Below, piece by piece: positions 10,630-21,990 of a stretch of 64,000 bases of DNA. Source of the stretch: Carettochelys insculpta. Lineage: Eukaryota; Chordata; Testudines; Carettochelyidae. The stretch's first letter is position 1, and every line of letters begins with the position of its first letter. Location: contig NC_134137.1 of NCBI RefSeq assembly GCF_033958435.1, positions 177,953,501-178,017,500 of the forward strand, written 5' to 3'. A model generated the notes under the pieces. The model had not been told where the DNA came from, made no database searches, and saw only the letters and a list, made by a program, of their open reading frames with translations. The position numbers and the translations under genes are program-made.

Positions 10630-12727
10630 CTATGAGAAAGTTCAGAGGAAAGATGGGGACTGAATTAGCTGATAAAATGTCTGGAAAATGCTGAACTCAG
10701 TGGCTTAGAAGTTTTGTTAATTTAAAAACAAATTAGATGCAGATAGCTTTGTCAAATATCATTCACGACTTAAGTGGTTATTCTTCAAGTAAGATTCTAT
10801 CTTCTGATATCTACTTATCTACAAATCTTATTATTGTTGGAAATTCTATGTTCTGATCTTTCTTGTTCTTACTCATAACCAACTGTATCACCTTCTTGTA
10901 CTAATTCCCAGTTTACTTCAGGTCTTCTGCTGCTGTTCGGTCATCAACATGAGGCCCAACTGAACGTAGGGGGTCAATTCCCTGGAAGGTATAAATTAGC
11001 AAAGTTCTACTGAATTCCAGCTTCCCTTTTCTTTCGCAAAAGCAGTGTACCTCATTCAACTACCTGATATATTTCTCTCCACCAAGAAAACTCCTCAGTT
11101 TGCAGCACAGCCATTTCCACTGACTAACATCTGTATGGGGCATAACAGTTGCTAGAAACAAGACATGTGAGTCACACTGACTGCCCTTACTTTTCCCCTT
11201 AAAAATATTCCTCTAAAAGGCCTCCTGAGAGTGGTGGTAAAGTTAGTAGCTAACTTTATTTTCTGCTTTCAGCTCATTTAAATGTTATATGTGCTATTGC
11301 AATCTCATTGGTGAGGAAATTGCTGAGGAATATGGTCATTAAAAAAAGAAAAGAATTTTGTGTATCCCAGTGTGCTGATTTGACCTGTTAAATATATACA
11401 TTGAGACATCCTGGTTCTATTGACTTCAGTACCACCCACCCTCCTCTCCAGGTGGAAGATTTGAGGGGGCCATCAGCTGGAGGGACAGGCCCAGTTGACT
11501 CGGGGACACGAACACAGGCTTAGGAGATGCAAGGGTACAGGATCACTAGCTGCTCATTGGCTGACTTAGGCATGAACGGTATTGATTGGTCCCTCAGCCT
11601 CCCCTTTCTTTAATTTAAACCCTTGCCTCTCACTGCCTGAAGCCTCTGTTGGCTCCATTCCAGCAGCCTCACTCTCCCCTTGCAGTACTGGAAGTCTGGG
11701 AGCTGTGTTTTGCCAGGGCTGCCATCTTGGAATCATGAAGAATTTTTTTTTTCCCATGTGGGCCAAACTGGCAGAAGCCTGAGAAGTTTTGCACCTTTCT
11801 TGCAGCAACCTAGAGGTGCAGTTAAGAAAAACAAGAATAGCATTGAATAATTATGGTAGCACTGGTAAAGATGTTAGCTTGTCACAGCTTGTAGCTAGTT
11901 TCCAGTGCAAGTGAAAAGACCCATTCCCAGAACTAATAGACCTGTGATTTTACTGACTGACCTTGTGCTTGTGGGATAGAGAAAGAACCTCCAGCCTTTG
12001 TGGGCCAAGGTACCTGTTTGTGGGGGATGGATGTGTGATACAACTCAGAAAAGCAAGCTGAGTCCTTGGGGGTAAACTAAGAAGAGTCTGCCCTGAGTAT
12101 GTTATAAGGTAGGAGTCCAGTATCCCCCATACTAGAACCACTGAAAATACTGGTTAGGTGAGAGTCTGAGTGAGTGATAAGATGATAGCATCCTGTCCCA
12201 TGTTAAAATTTAATAAAGCTGTAGCCTACTGCTTAAATCCATCCGTGTTTGTCCTCCTTTGCCACCACGTCTACATTAACAGGATGAGGGTTTCACCCAT
12301 AAGCTTGGTACCAGCAATACTTCCAAGTCTACTGTACAGTCAACTAAAAGACCTCCACTGCACCAGTAAAATGACGTGATGGGAGCTCTGTTTGTGGAGA
12401 TAAAACTGGAAGATAAGGCTCAGTATGATCATTTAACTCTTTCATAGGGAGGGGGAGTCATTCCTCATGACGTGGGCATTCTCCCTTCCACTTCAGTCAA
12501 GGACAATCAATTTTATTTTTTAAAGTGCCATCATCATTGATATTGATCAAGAGCTGTTGATGGCAGGGCTTTGGAATCTATATCTAGCTTGAGCTTGTGT
12601 TACTTTACTAGAATTTCATGCTCAGTTAGGCTGGCTTGCTAACGCACATCAGTTTTACTCAATCTCTTGCAGGCTCGCAGTGAGAGAAAAGGGCAAGCTG
12701 GTGGAATAATTCCACACTTTACTTACA
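10630..12727. other. Intergenic sequence without recognised gene
   Basis: Nothing assignable on either strand. Short ORFs here have no recognisable motif. Confidence 0.45.
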
Positions 12728-13168
12728 GGATACATCTGCACAAGTGGCTTTTCCCGGCAAAACTGGGCTTTTGTCAGGAAAAAAACGCTGAGCGTCTGCA
12801 CAAAATGTGCTTTGTTGACAGTCTGTTGACAAACTTGGCACACACACAGGCAGTGTTATACCTCTTCCTGTTCAGGTATAACACCTCTCTCGACAACGTT
12901 CTGTTGACAAAAGAGATGTGTAGATGCTCCCAGGCCCTTTTGTTGACAGACAGGGCTTCCAGTTCACTGGGCAGCCCTGTTTGCACAGCTTCCAGTCAGC
13001 TTTTTTGCTGAGAGAACGCTGGGCAGTCTGACTGCTCTCTGGAGACAGAGTGGATTGCTCTTTCGATTCACTTTTATGTGTAGACGCACTCTGTCAACCG
13101 AAGTTTTGCTGTGGAATCCCTTCCAACAGTGCCTTCTGTCGACAGAGGCTTCTTCTGTAGACATAGCC
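12728..13168. mobile_element. Harbinger-type MITE with TGTTGACA motifs (441 bp)
   Basis: It starts GGATACATCTGCACAAG and ends CTTCTGTAGACATAGCC, inverted repeats related to GGCTATGTCTACA. Flanks are ACA and ACG, an imperfect 3-bp duplication. The motif TGTTGACA or GTCGACA recurs at both ends (about 12818-12835, 12903-12910, 12952-12960, 13092-13100, 13137-13144). It fills the place that TTCGAA occupies in the 0.71 kb family. Confidence 0.65.
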
Positions 13169-13358
13169 ACGCTGTACAGAAAGCTGCCCGTGTTTTTCAG
13201 CCTTTCAACCTGTTAGTGGCAAAGAGTTATTTGTAATACGCACAAGGGCAAAAGTCAAGGCAGATTAATAAACCATCCAAAGCAGAATTAGGAGGAAATT
13301 ACTAGTGCTTTAGAGCAATGGTTTTCAACCGTTGTCTATATTATAGAGCTTTCCTTTA

Positions 13359-13415
13359 AGACAAAAAAACAGTCTAATAGCACTTTAAAGACTAACAAAA
13401 TAATTTATTAGGTGG
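13359..13415 (+). repeat. Turtle-type SINE, 3' fragment
   Basis: AACAGTCTAATAGCACTTTAAAGACTAACAAAATAATTTATTAGG matches the conserved middle of the SINE better preserved at 20110-20228 and 30491-30612. Confidence 0.65.
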
Positions 13416-13578
13416 TTTCTACTCTCTGTTACTATTCCTTTAAGACAGACACTTGTGAATTTGTATATGTAGCCACTGGAGTTGATAGGTAATGATGCCC
13501 CAGGTCATGCAAATGGGGACAATAGATGAAGTTTCAGTTTCCTGCCAGCTTTCCTGTGTGCCAAGTCTTTATTAAAGA

Positions 13579-13924
13579 CAGGGATGGGGAACTTCTGGTG
13601 TGCCAGATGGCCGTGGTTCGCTGAGGTAACCTGCTGGCAGGCTGCCAGATGCTCTACTTACCTGAGGGACTGTAGGCACAGAACCCTGCAGCTCCCAGTG
13701 GCCCTGACTCAGGATTCCCGGCTGGTGGGAGCTGTGAGAAGCGATGCACGCTGCGTCACTGCTTCCCACAGTTCCCCTTGGCTAGGAAAGGCAAACCTGT
13801 CCCCCTGGGAGCTGCAAGCAACAGTGCCTGCAGATGCTCAGGTAAACAAAGCATCTGGGGGCCTACCAGTGGCTAACTCTGACTAACCACCTCTGGCCTG
13901 CAGACTGGAGGTTCCTCACTCCTG
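13579..13924. mobile_element. hAT-like MITE (346 bp)
   Basis: The left end CAGGGATGGGGAACTTCTGG and right end, reverse complement CAGGAGTGAGGAACCTCCAG, form inverted repeats of the kind seen in hAT (Charlie-like) MITEs. The 8-bp target duplication is not evident. GC-rich noncoding interior. Confidence 0.65.
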
Positions 13925-15316
13925 CTATAGGCCACTTGTTCCATACACCTGAGCCCACACCTTCCAAGTGGCAACTAAATGACTTTTTAAATCATAGTAG
14001 TATGGCAGCATTAAAAATACAAGATGAACGTAAACTTGCCTAACTACAATGAGTATGGCTGCTTAGCTACAGCTCTCCATTTGGCATCCGTGGTTTTCAT
14101 TTCCTCTAGCACTTCTCATTTCCTAGTAAGGAAATACCTCTCCTTGTTTGCAGTTCCTCCAGCCTTGTTCTGATCTCTTCAGATTGCTTTGCAGATTGGT
14201 TGGGTCCTCCTCCCCCTTTGTTACCTTACAAATTTGGGTGTTGTCCAGAAATCTGCATAAGACTGAATTTAAAGCAAGGAAACACATGTCAAGTAAGACC
14301 TGGAACCGCTGAAGCCATACAGAAGAAAGAAAATGGTTTGGGCTTTTGTTTTGGGATTTTAGCTGGGTTTGTAAAAAAAATCTGAAACAACTGCAAGCTT
14401 CGGTTTGAAGAGAGGCAGATGGCAGAAACAACTACAGACCACCTGGAGATGCTTTATGGCAGTTACCAGTGGTATGAAACCTATATGCTGAGAGCTGCTG
14501 TAGTTTAGAAGGTGGAAGTTTGGGTTTGCATTGAAAAGGGGGGAGACAAAAATCACAACACATTTGGAATTACTCCAAAAACTATTCTTCATCAAAAAAA
14601 GTCTTGAACGAAAATCTTCAACCAGCTCTACTTTTGATTTCAAGAGGATCAGGACTAGAGATCTTATGTTGTACATTTTGCAAAATAACTTTAATTTGAG
14701 CATTATACATGTTCATAACCCAGTCTGTGGGTTGCACGTGTCACAACATTACTGTTCGCTGTGAATGTTTTGTGTTATTCTAGTTTTGAAAGTTACCAAA
14801 GCACAACAGCCTTTAGCTGTAGAAAATCCAAACCCAGACATTGTGCCTTTCCCCTGGTTTGCTTCACTTGCATCACTGCTTTTTAGTATAATTCAGCTTT
14901 AAAAGTTACACTGCACAGCTATTTCACTATTAAAAAAAATGAAAAGAAAATTCATAATTCAAGCAGCACGATTGCCAAAGCTTGTGGGGCATGTGCCAGA
15001 AAGTCTGAGGCTAATAACATACTTTAAACTTCACTGCAAGTGGTTATTAGCACAATAAATACATACATACATGTACCCGATGAAATATTTTAAATTTAGG
15101 AATGCCACTGTAAATGTGGTCCACTTGTAAAAACATCCTCTTTTACAGTGAGTATCAGCATTCTGCAGCGGGGACAGAAGTCTCAGGTCAGCCGTTACAG
15201 ATTAACTGAAAAGCTTTTATAAAATATTAACAAACTGTTGAGGAGTCTAAATCAATAAGGGGTGCAAATTCACCCCTCCGTAGACAACCAGCACTTAAGC
15301 CCACAGAATAGGATTC
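13925..15316. other. Intergenic sequence without recognised gene
   Basis: No gene or assignable transposon. A CATACATACATACATG simple repeat lies near 15058-15073. Confidence 0.45.
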
Positions 15317-16018
15317 TTAGGCCATGTCTACACTGGCAATATTTTTCAAGAGCAGGGGGCTTTCTCAAGATATCCAGGGGAGAGTCTGCACACACAAAAA
15401 GCGTACTTTCAAAATGAAATCAAAAGAACGCAGCGCCCCTTTCGAAAGCACTCTCCCTCTCCTCTTCCAGGCGCTTCTCTCGAAGGAAAGCACGTGGGCT
15501 GCGTCTCCACTAGCAATGTATTTCAACTTTATTTTTGAAATGAGGCCCCCTTTCGAAAAACACCATGGAGTGTCTACACGTGTTCTGCCCTATTTCGAAA
15601 CTGTAATTGAGGCCACGGGGACTGCCTTTTGAAGTCCTTCTTCCGTTCCCGTTTGAGGAAGAAGGCCCTATTTCAAAGTATAATTTCAAAATAGGATGTG
15701 CGTAGACGCTCTTTCAAAAGAGCAGGTCTGCCATGGCGCCAGCCTGCAGGAGCACAGAGACTCTCTGGCCATGTGTAAAGATGTAGCCACCCAGCAACCG
15801 GTGGCAGGAAGCGGAGAGCATGTGCTCCCTGCAGCACACCCTCCCCCCAATGACAGAGCAGCGAGAGCCACTCCCCAGGTGGCAATGTCAAGCAGCCAGG
15901 AGCCCCATGTCCCCAGGTGAGTCCAGCCAGAGGTCCCAGGAGCCAAGTCAGCCCCCCAACAAAAGGGGGCCCGTCCTGGACTGAGGCCAAGCTCAAGGAC
16001 CTCCTCTGACTTTCACAC

Positions 16019-16480
16019 ATGGGGGTCTGGCACCTGAACATGGCCGCCTTCATCTGCCTGTCCAAGGGCCTCACCGTCCGGGGCACCCCAACCACGCGCT
16101 CGACCAGGTGCGGTCTAAAGTTAAAGAACTGCGTCAGGCCTACTGCCGCCTCCGTGATGCAGCCGGCCGGTCGCGGGTACCAGCCACTCTGCCCCCACTA
16201 TGAAGAACTGGATCAGCTCCTCGGGCCGAAGCAGGTAGAACCACTGGAGCATGTGGTAGACACTGCAGACCTGTGTCTGGACCCTGAGCTGGAGACGGAG
16301 GTATCGGAGGAGACCTGGGATTGTTGTGAGACACCATCCCCTGGCCAATGGAACAGGGCACTGAGGCCAGCAGCAATGAGGAGGGTTCCAGCAGTAGGAC
16401 CCTTGTCATTGCCATCCCCTCTGGGTCATCCAGCTGGGACCCCTCCAGCCAGGATTCCCTTGAGCTCATGGCAGGGCCTG
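16019..16480 (+). pseudogene. Myb/SANT-like accessory protein of Harbinger copy 2, frameshifted
   Basis: One frame gives FICLSKGLTVRG. The next frame continues with [20 protein letters not shown] around 16095-16160. Read together these match the end of the Myb/SANT-like domain of Harbinger proteins (compare [15 protein letters not shown] in copy 3). The shift lies near 16085-16095, and the N-terminal helices before 16019 are interrupted by a stop. An acidic, Glu-rich stretch follows. A possible second exon begins after CTGTCTCCCCAG at about 16793 and runs to about 17460 in Pro-rich sequence. Not functional. Confidence 0.6.
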
Positions 16481-17678
16481 CAGGTAGGTAGTAGGCGTTT
16501 GGGGCCTGACTCTGCCCCATCAGAGCCAGCAGGAGCAATGCACATACGTAGCACTCAGCACCCACACCCCACACAGCCCCACATCCCACACGCTCGGGAG
16601 CGGGGGTGACCGAACACAGGGCGAGCCCCACCATGCAGGGACCTCTTCCCTAACAGTATCCCATGGACACCCTTGATCATGATATATGGAGAGATGGGCA
16701 GAGTGGGATACATGGGAGCAGGGGCCCAAGCTCCCTGGGTCAGGATGCAGGACTCATGGGCTGTCCCCCTGTTCCCTTCTGTCTCCCCAGGTCCACTGCT
16801 GGAGAGCGGCTAAGCCCCGTCTGAGGTCAGCACCCTGGATCTGAGGGCCAGGAGGCCAGGATCCCACCCCGTCCCATGCCCATGCGAAGCAGTTGCTGGG
16901 CCGGCTGCCATTGCCGATGTGGGGAGGAAGAGGTGGCCACCAACACAGTGGCCCTACGGGACATGACAGCTGTGCTCCAGGACTGGCTGGCAATGGAACA
17001 GGAGGTTTGGGTGTGGGTGGCTGGCAGCCTGATCACCCTCACATGGGCTGTGGCCACCTGCCTCACCCAGCCTCCACCTTTTGCCAGCCCCCCCACAGCC
17101 CTCCCCGCAGCCCCTCTTGCAGTTGCCCCCCGGAGTTCCTGCGCATGGGGCCCTGCTCATGCCCACCCTCCCACCTGCTGCCCAGGTAGCACTGGGGCAG
17201 TGGCTGGTGGCCAGTGGCACCCACAGCAAGCTAGCCCCTCCCTCCCCACCAGCTCCCACCTCACCCCGGTACGCCCCACCAACCTCAACCCCACCGTACC
17301 CAATTCCCTACCTCCCTGTTGTCCTGGCCCCATCTCAGCCCCGACGGGGACCCCGGACCCAGAGAAGTAGGGACTCCCACAGCCCTGCAACTCCTGGCCC
17401 CCCACCCCATCACCTTTCCCCAAGTTCAGTTGCTCCCCTAATGCCACCCCAAAAGCCCTGTTGTATATAGTTTCCCCCCACCCCATGTAAATAGTTTAAA
17501 GCTCTTTGTGACTTTGTGCAACGTTTATTAGGTTGCAGTAAATGGTTGAACTTTCCCCACTACCCTCATGTTCCTCTTGTACTGTGGGGGAGCAGTGAGG
17601 GGTTGGCGTGCTGGAGGGGTGGGTGGGGGAGGGTCACTGCAGACCCTGCGTGAAGGCCTCACACTGGTCCTCCGTGAC

Positions 17679-18683
17679 TCACACACTGTCCCTTTGCGCT
17701 TGGCAGCATGGGGCAGCAGGTCGCTGCTGATACCCAGTGCAGGTCTCTGCAGCCCACCCCTGGTAGAAGGGCTCCTGTTTGTTTTCCACAATGTTGGCGA
17801 GAGTGCAGCAGGCCACAACCACCACTGGCACATTTGGCAGGCTGACCTCCAACCTCATCAGGAGGCAGTGAAAGCGCCCTTTGAGGCAGCTGAGCACGTG
17901 CTCAACAGTGTTCCATGCATGGTTCAGGCATGTGTTAAATAGATCCTTGGGACGGGTCCATCCAGCCCGTGTGGGGCGGCATGAGCCATGGATGCAGGGG
18001 GTACGTGGCATCGGCCACAATGCAGGGGGGCATGGTGAGGTCTCCTGCGGGGAGCTCCCGCAGAGGTGGCCCCATTCTCCTGCATCCTTCACCCCAGCCA
18101 TGAGTTCATGAACGCATGGGTCCCACAGGCCCTGCCCGACCAGCCACGCACATGTCCATGAACAGGCTCTTTGTATCGAGGAGGGCCTGACGGACAATGG
18201 CGTGGTACCTGTTCTGTTTATAAAAGCACCCACACTGTGGGCTGGGGCCCAGATGGCTATGTGCGTTGCACTAAGCTCACCAAAACGGTTTGGGAAGCCC
18301 AGCTCCATGAATCCAGTGTGGGCAATGTCCAGGTCCCCAGTGGTGAGGACCCAGTGAAGGAGACGGGTGTTTACCACCTGGACAACTCGCATGGGGTGGA
18401 AGGTGGGCATGTTCTTGAGTTCATGGGTGGGTGGTTCCCAGTCCCCTGCAGGGTCCCCCCTCCCCCAGCAGCCCCCTCCCCCAAACCTACTGGTGGGTGC
18501 ATGGCCCAAGCCTGGCTCACCTCCATTAGGATGGCCCTGATGGCGGCCTTGCCCATTCCGAACTGATGGCCTAATGACTGGTGGCTGTCCACGGTGGCCA
18601 CCTTCTAGATTGCAATTGCTATCCCTTCTGCAGAGGTGGTACGGGCCACATCCTGGTGTTCTGGTGCTGGAGGGCTGGGCCAA
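17679..18683 (-). pseudogene. HARBI1-like transposase of Harbinger copy 2, inactivated
   Basis: The long - strand reading frame fuses true coding blocks with intron. Recognisable parts: VVNTRLLHWVLTTGDLDIA, then GFPNRFGELSATHIAIWAP (the first catalytic block, with Ser where the family has Asp), and near the end NTVEHVLSCLKGRFHCLLMR, which holds the catalytic Glu. The middle block with the second Asp is in a different frame (around 18000-18110). The C-terminal ANIVENKQEPFYQGWA parallels [13 protein letters not shown] of copy 3. Loss of the first Asp and the frame breaks mean it is dead. Confidence 0.65.
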
Positions 18684-19662
18684 GCCAGTGGCAGACCTTC
18701 TGGAAGGCCTGCTTAGTCATCCAGAAGTTTTGTAGCCACCAGTTGTCATCCCAGTCCCCTAGCACGAGGCGGTCTGACCACTTGCTGCTAGTGACATAAC
18801 ATCAGCATCACCAGAGTGACGGGTGCAGGGGCACAGACGCTGCCCTGGCATGCAGCCTGCAGGAGGGGGACTGTCTGCTTGGCCCTCTGCTGCTGCTGGA
18901 GCACAGCCACAAGCAGTGCAGCCAGCAGGCTGGCCACGGCCAGGAGGTACTGCCCCTTAGGGAGCTGCTGGGGAGGCACGCTGTCCCTAATGGAAGTCGG
19001 GTCACTGCAAGGGGTCTGTTGTGCTGTAGGCAGCCTGGCAGCCCTGAGCATGTTCAGGGTGAAGGTGGTGGGAGGGGCCCTTTGAAGCCATGTGACCCCA
19101 TCCCCAGCCTTTTCTGGCCTGTTATTTTGAAAGAGCCTCTGTGGCTGTGCAGAAGCTCCCTTTTGAAATGCTGGGCTGGTTTTTCAAAATAGCGGCTCAT
19201 AACTCTGATCCACGTTTTGTGTGTGGGCGCACAATTTCAAAAAGCGTTCTTTCAAAGAGAGGCCTTCGAAAGGGAGCCTTTTCGAAATTGTGACATAGTA
19301 TGAACATAACTGTGTAGAGACTCCACAGGCCTTTTTTTAATCTCTTTTTTTTTTTTTTGAAAGGGCAGTCCTCATGGCACCTGATTTTTCGATCCATGGT
19401 CCATTCTTTTGAAACAGTGGAGGCTGTGTGGACGCTCTATCGAAAGAGCAGACGGCTCTTTTGATCCACTTTTTTATGTGTGGATGCACTCTTTTGAAAA
19501 AAGTTCTTTTGTGAGAAATCTTCTTGAAGACTTTCTTTCGAAAGATCATTATAGTGTAGATATTGTCTTAGGGTATGTCTACACAGCCTCCTTATTTCAA
19601 AATAAGCTATTCCAGATGATCTGCTACACATAAAATGCATTTTGAAATAACTGAGCCCTTTA

Positions 19663-20096
19663 GACTGCATCTACACTACATTCCCCTTTCAGAGGAAAAA
19701 TGCAAATGAGGGAAACTGAAAATGCAAATGAAGCGCTGATTTACAAATCTCACACCTTGTTTGCATAATCTCATGTGATTGCATTTCTGGAAGAGACTTC
19801 TCCCAAAGCAAAAACAGCTGTGCAGAGGGGGTTCCTTTGGGGGAAAAAAACATTTTTGAAAGAACTCTTCTTATTTTACTTCAGGAAGAAGGGTTCTTTC
19901 AAAAAGGGATTTTTTTTCTCTCAAAGGAACCCTGTCTACACAGCTGTTTCTGCTTTCAGAAAAGTCTCTTCCAGAAATGCGCTTTCTCGACATTATGCAA
20001 ATGAGGTATGCAGTTTGTAAATCAGCACTTCATTTGCATTTTTGATCTCTCTCATTTGCATTCCTCTTCTGACAGGGGAATGTAGCGTAGCCATAG
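19663..20096. mobile_element. Foldback-type Harbinger MITE (434 bp), nested
   Basis: Left arm GACTGCATCTACACTACATT and right arm AATGTAGCGTAGCCATAG pair as inverted repeats. Pairing continues inward through ATGCAAATGAG and AATGAAGCGCTGATTTACAAA against TTTGTAAATCAGCACTTCATT. Flanked by CTTTA at 19658-19662 and 20097-20101. The centre has complementary runs (AGAAGGGTTCTTTCAAAAAGG). It shares the phrase AATGAAGCGCTGA with the palindrome at 59567-60002, so they are probably related. Confidence 0.7.
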
Positions 20097-20109
20097 CTTT
20101 ACACAATAG

Positions 20110-20228
20110 AAGTGGGTCTGTCCCACGAAAGCTCACCTAATAAACCATTTTGCTAGTCTTTAAAGTGCTACTTGACTGTTTTTTGTTTTGATAGTGTATA
20201 GACTAGCACGGCTTCCTCTTTGTTACTA
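20110..20228 (-). repeat. Turtle-type SINE, nearly full length, antisense
   Basis: On the - strand it reads GAGGAAGCCGTGCTAGTCT, then AGTAGCACTTTAAAGACTAG, then GGTGAGCTTTCGTGGGACAG. This is the layout of the abundant turtle SINE. It sits beside the foldback within the MITE. Confidence 0.75.
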
Positions 20229-20443
20229 TTAGATGCACTATGGCTTATTTCAAAATAGGCCCTATTCCCTGTCTACAAAGCCCTATTTCAAAATAGGTGC
20301 TATTCATTGTAGAATGAGGTTTACTTATTCTGAAATAAGCCAACCAATACTTTGAAATAGCGATTGCATTGTGTAGATGCCAATAAAGTTATTTTGAAAC
20401 AACAGCTGTTATTTTGAAATAACTTTGCCGTGTAGACCTACCC

Positions 20444-21897
20444 TCGTACTGACTGCTCAAGTGTGGGGAACCTTTCTTGTGTCCTACTCCCCGAACACAC
20501 ACCCACACCATAGCAAGACGCAATCAGTCTTTTCCAGGGAAGCTCCTATTGAAGCCATCAGGAGTTTTCCTGCATAACCACCTCTAAGTTTGGCCCTGCA
20601 TGAAAAGTTAAAGGGACACAAATGTGGTCAGTGACCTCCATTATGGCAGGGAACTCCATAATAGCTTTCTTTCCAACTCACTGAGAGGGAGCAGAACCTA
20701 CATGGTGGGATTTGCAAAATTACTCAGCTTTGGCCTGACTCTGCTCCTCACCCAACTCAATGGTGAAACACTCATGGATTTCAGTAGGAGTAGAGTTATG
20801 CCAGCGTGCTGCATGCATTTGAAGAACCCACCCTAAATGCACAGTGTCTTCATCATGACTTACATAAATTGTGAAACGTTCTTGATAGACCTAATTAACA
20901 CAAGGAAAACTATCTGCTGCTCACTGCAGTGGAATTGTTCCCACAAACACAACAGTTCTGTAATCTCCCAGCTCCTTTCCACAGGAATGAAACCATATGA
21001 CAATGCGTCTGTCACGTATGCTTGCCAAGGACTAAAAATGAACATACAGGAAAAACAAAAGCTCAGTGTGTATGTGGCAATGTATGGTATATTGCACATT
21101 TCTTTAAGGTAATTGTCAATGAGTGCATATTACGTAATGTTTTTGGCTGTGGTAATGTACACCTCTGGCTACTTAACAGTCAAATCCTTTTCTATATGCA
21201 TTACAAATTGAAATGTGGAGCTGCCCCCAGGCACTGCAAGTTGGGTATTATCTTTTCTGATACATTTTCAAATGTGAACTTTGTGTGCTAAAGCTGGACC
21301 ACTATGCCATCTTTTAACAGAGTGGTGATAGCCCCATTTTTTCAGAACTCCTGCCCCCTCACTAATCCAGTAGTGTTTTCTGAGGGAAGTTATCTGGTTT
21401 CACTGAGGTTTTCTGGAGGAGGGCAAGGATTTCATGCTTTTCCAGTTTTTGAACATCTGTATCACTCTGGATTATTTATGTAATTACAACATATTTGAAA
21501 GTGTTTTGATACCAAAAACATCAGGTTTGAATTTCAATCTGAGAGTAAAAACTTTGCACTCAAATGTTTAAAGACCAAATGTTCATTTGATCTATTAGGA
21601 AACAGCAAGAATACTTCTAAATGGTTTAGAAACTTGGAGAAGGTAAATGGACAGAGTCAGAGTTTGATGGGGGGCAGGGCTAGTGAGTGGAACCAGCTGC
21701 ATTGGCTGCTAAAGGAACAAAGCGAGTGGACTTGTGAACTGATAGTGGAATTTGTTTTGCTGGAATTTCTGGAAGGTGGGAGCACATCTGATCATATTCT
21801 GCTACACAGAGCTGACTAGAGTTCATCATTTTTGAGTTTTGGTCCTTTGTGTTGATTTCATTAGATGGTTTTATCATTCTAAATGTAATGAATTATA
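20444..21897. other. Intergenic sequence without recognised gene
   Basis: Mostly unassigned. Phrases near 20540-20600 and 20725-20800 (for example GGATTTCAGTAGGAGTAG) resemble tails of old amniote LINEs, too decayed to name. Confidence 0.4.
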
Positions 21898-21990
21898 AAT
21901 AACAAGCAGTCCTGCAGCACCTTAAAGACTAACAAATTTATTAGGTAATGTGCTTTCATGGGTAAGATCCGCTTTGTTAATCAGTACTGC
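21898..21990 (+). repeat. Turtle-type SINE, 3' part
   Basis: CAGTCCTGCAGCACCTTAAAG and ACTAACAAATTTATTAGG, then TGCTTTCATGGGTAAGATCC, follow the SINE consensus seen elsewhere in the window. Confidence 0.75.

Larger units (their letters stand above)
15320..19567. mobile_element. PIF/Harbinger DNA transposon, copy 2 (4.2 kb, full-length ends)
   Basis: The element starts GGCCATGTCTACACTGGC and ends TAGTGTAGATATTGTC. It is flanked by the 3-bp direct repeat TTA at 15317-15319 and 19568-19570, the classic Harbinger target site. The ends are rich in TTTCGAAA and TTTCAAAATAG variants. Inside are a Myb/SANT-like pseudogene on + and a HARBI1-like pseudogene on -, facing each other. A second TIR-like phrase near 15497 (GGGCTGCGTCTCCACTAGC) could mark a nested insertion or an internal duplication. 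Confidence 0.8.
19571..20443. mobile_element. Harbinger-type MITE with TTTCAAAATA motifs, carrying nested insertions
   Basis: The ends GGGTATGTCTACACAGCC and GCCGTGTAGACCTACCC are inverted repeats. It starts directly after the TTA duplication of Harbinger copy 2, so the two elements abut. The motif TATTTTGAAATA or TATTTCAAAATAG recurs in both arms. A foldback element (19663-20096) and a SINE (20110-20228) interrupt it. Removing them leaves about 0.3 kb, similar in size and content to the element at 35736-35980, to which the right arm matches in reverse orientation. The right 3-bp flank (TCG) does not match TTA. Confidence 0.7.

Noticed and set aside
16754..17486. ORFs up to 164 codons on both strands in a Pro-rich stretch
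   Set aside because: They are frames of low-complexity C-rich sequence inside Harbinger copy 2. At most they overlap the decayed second Myb exon, and no conserved domain was visible.
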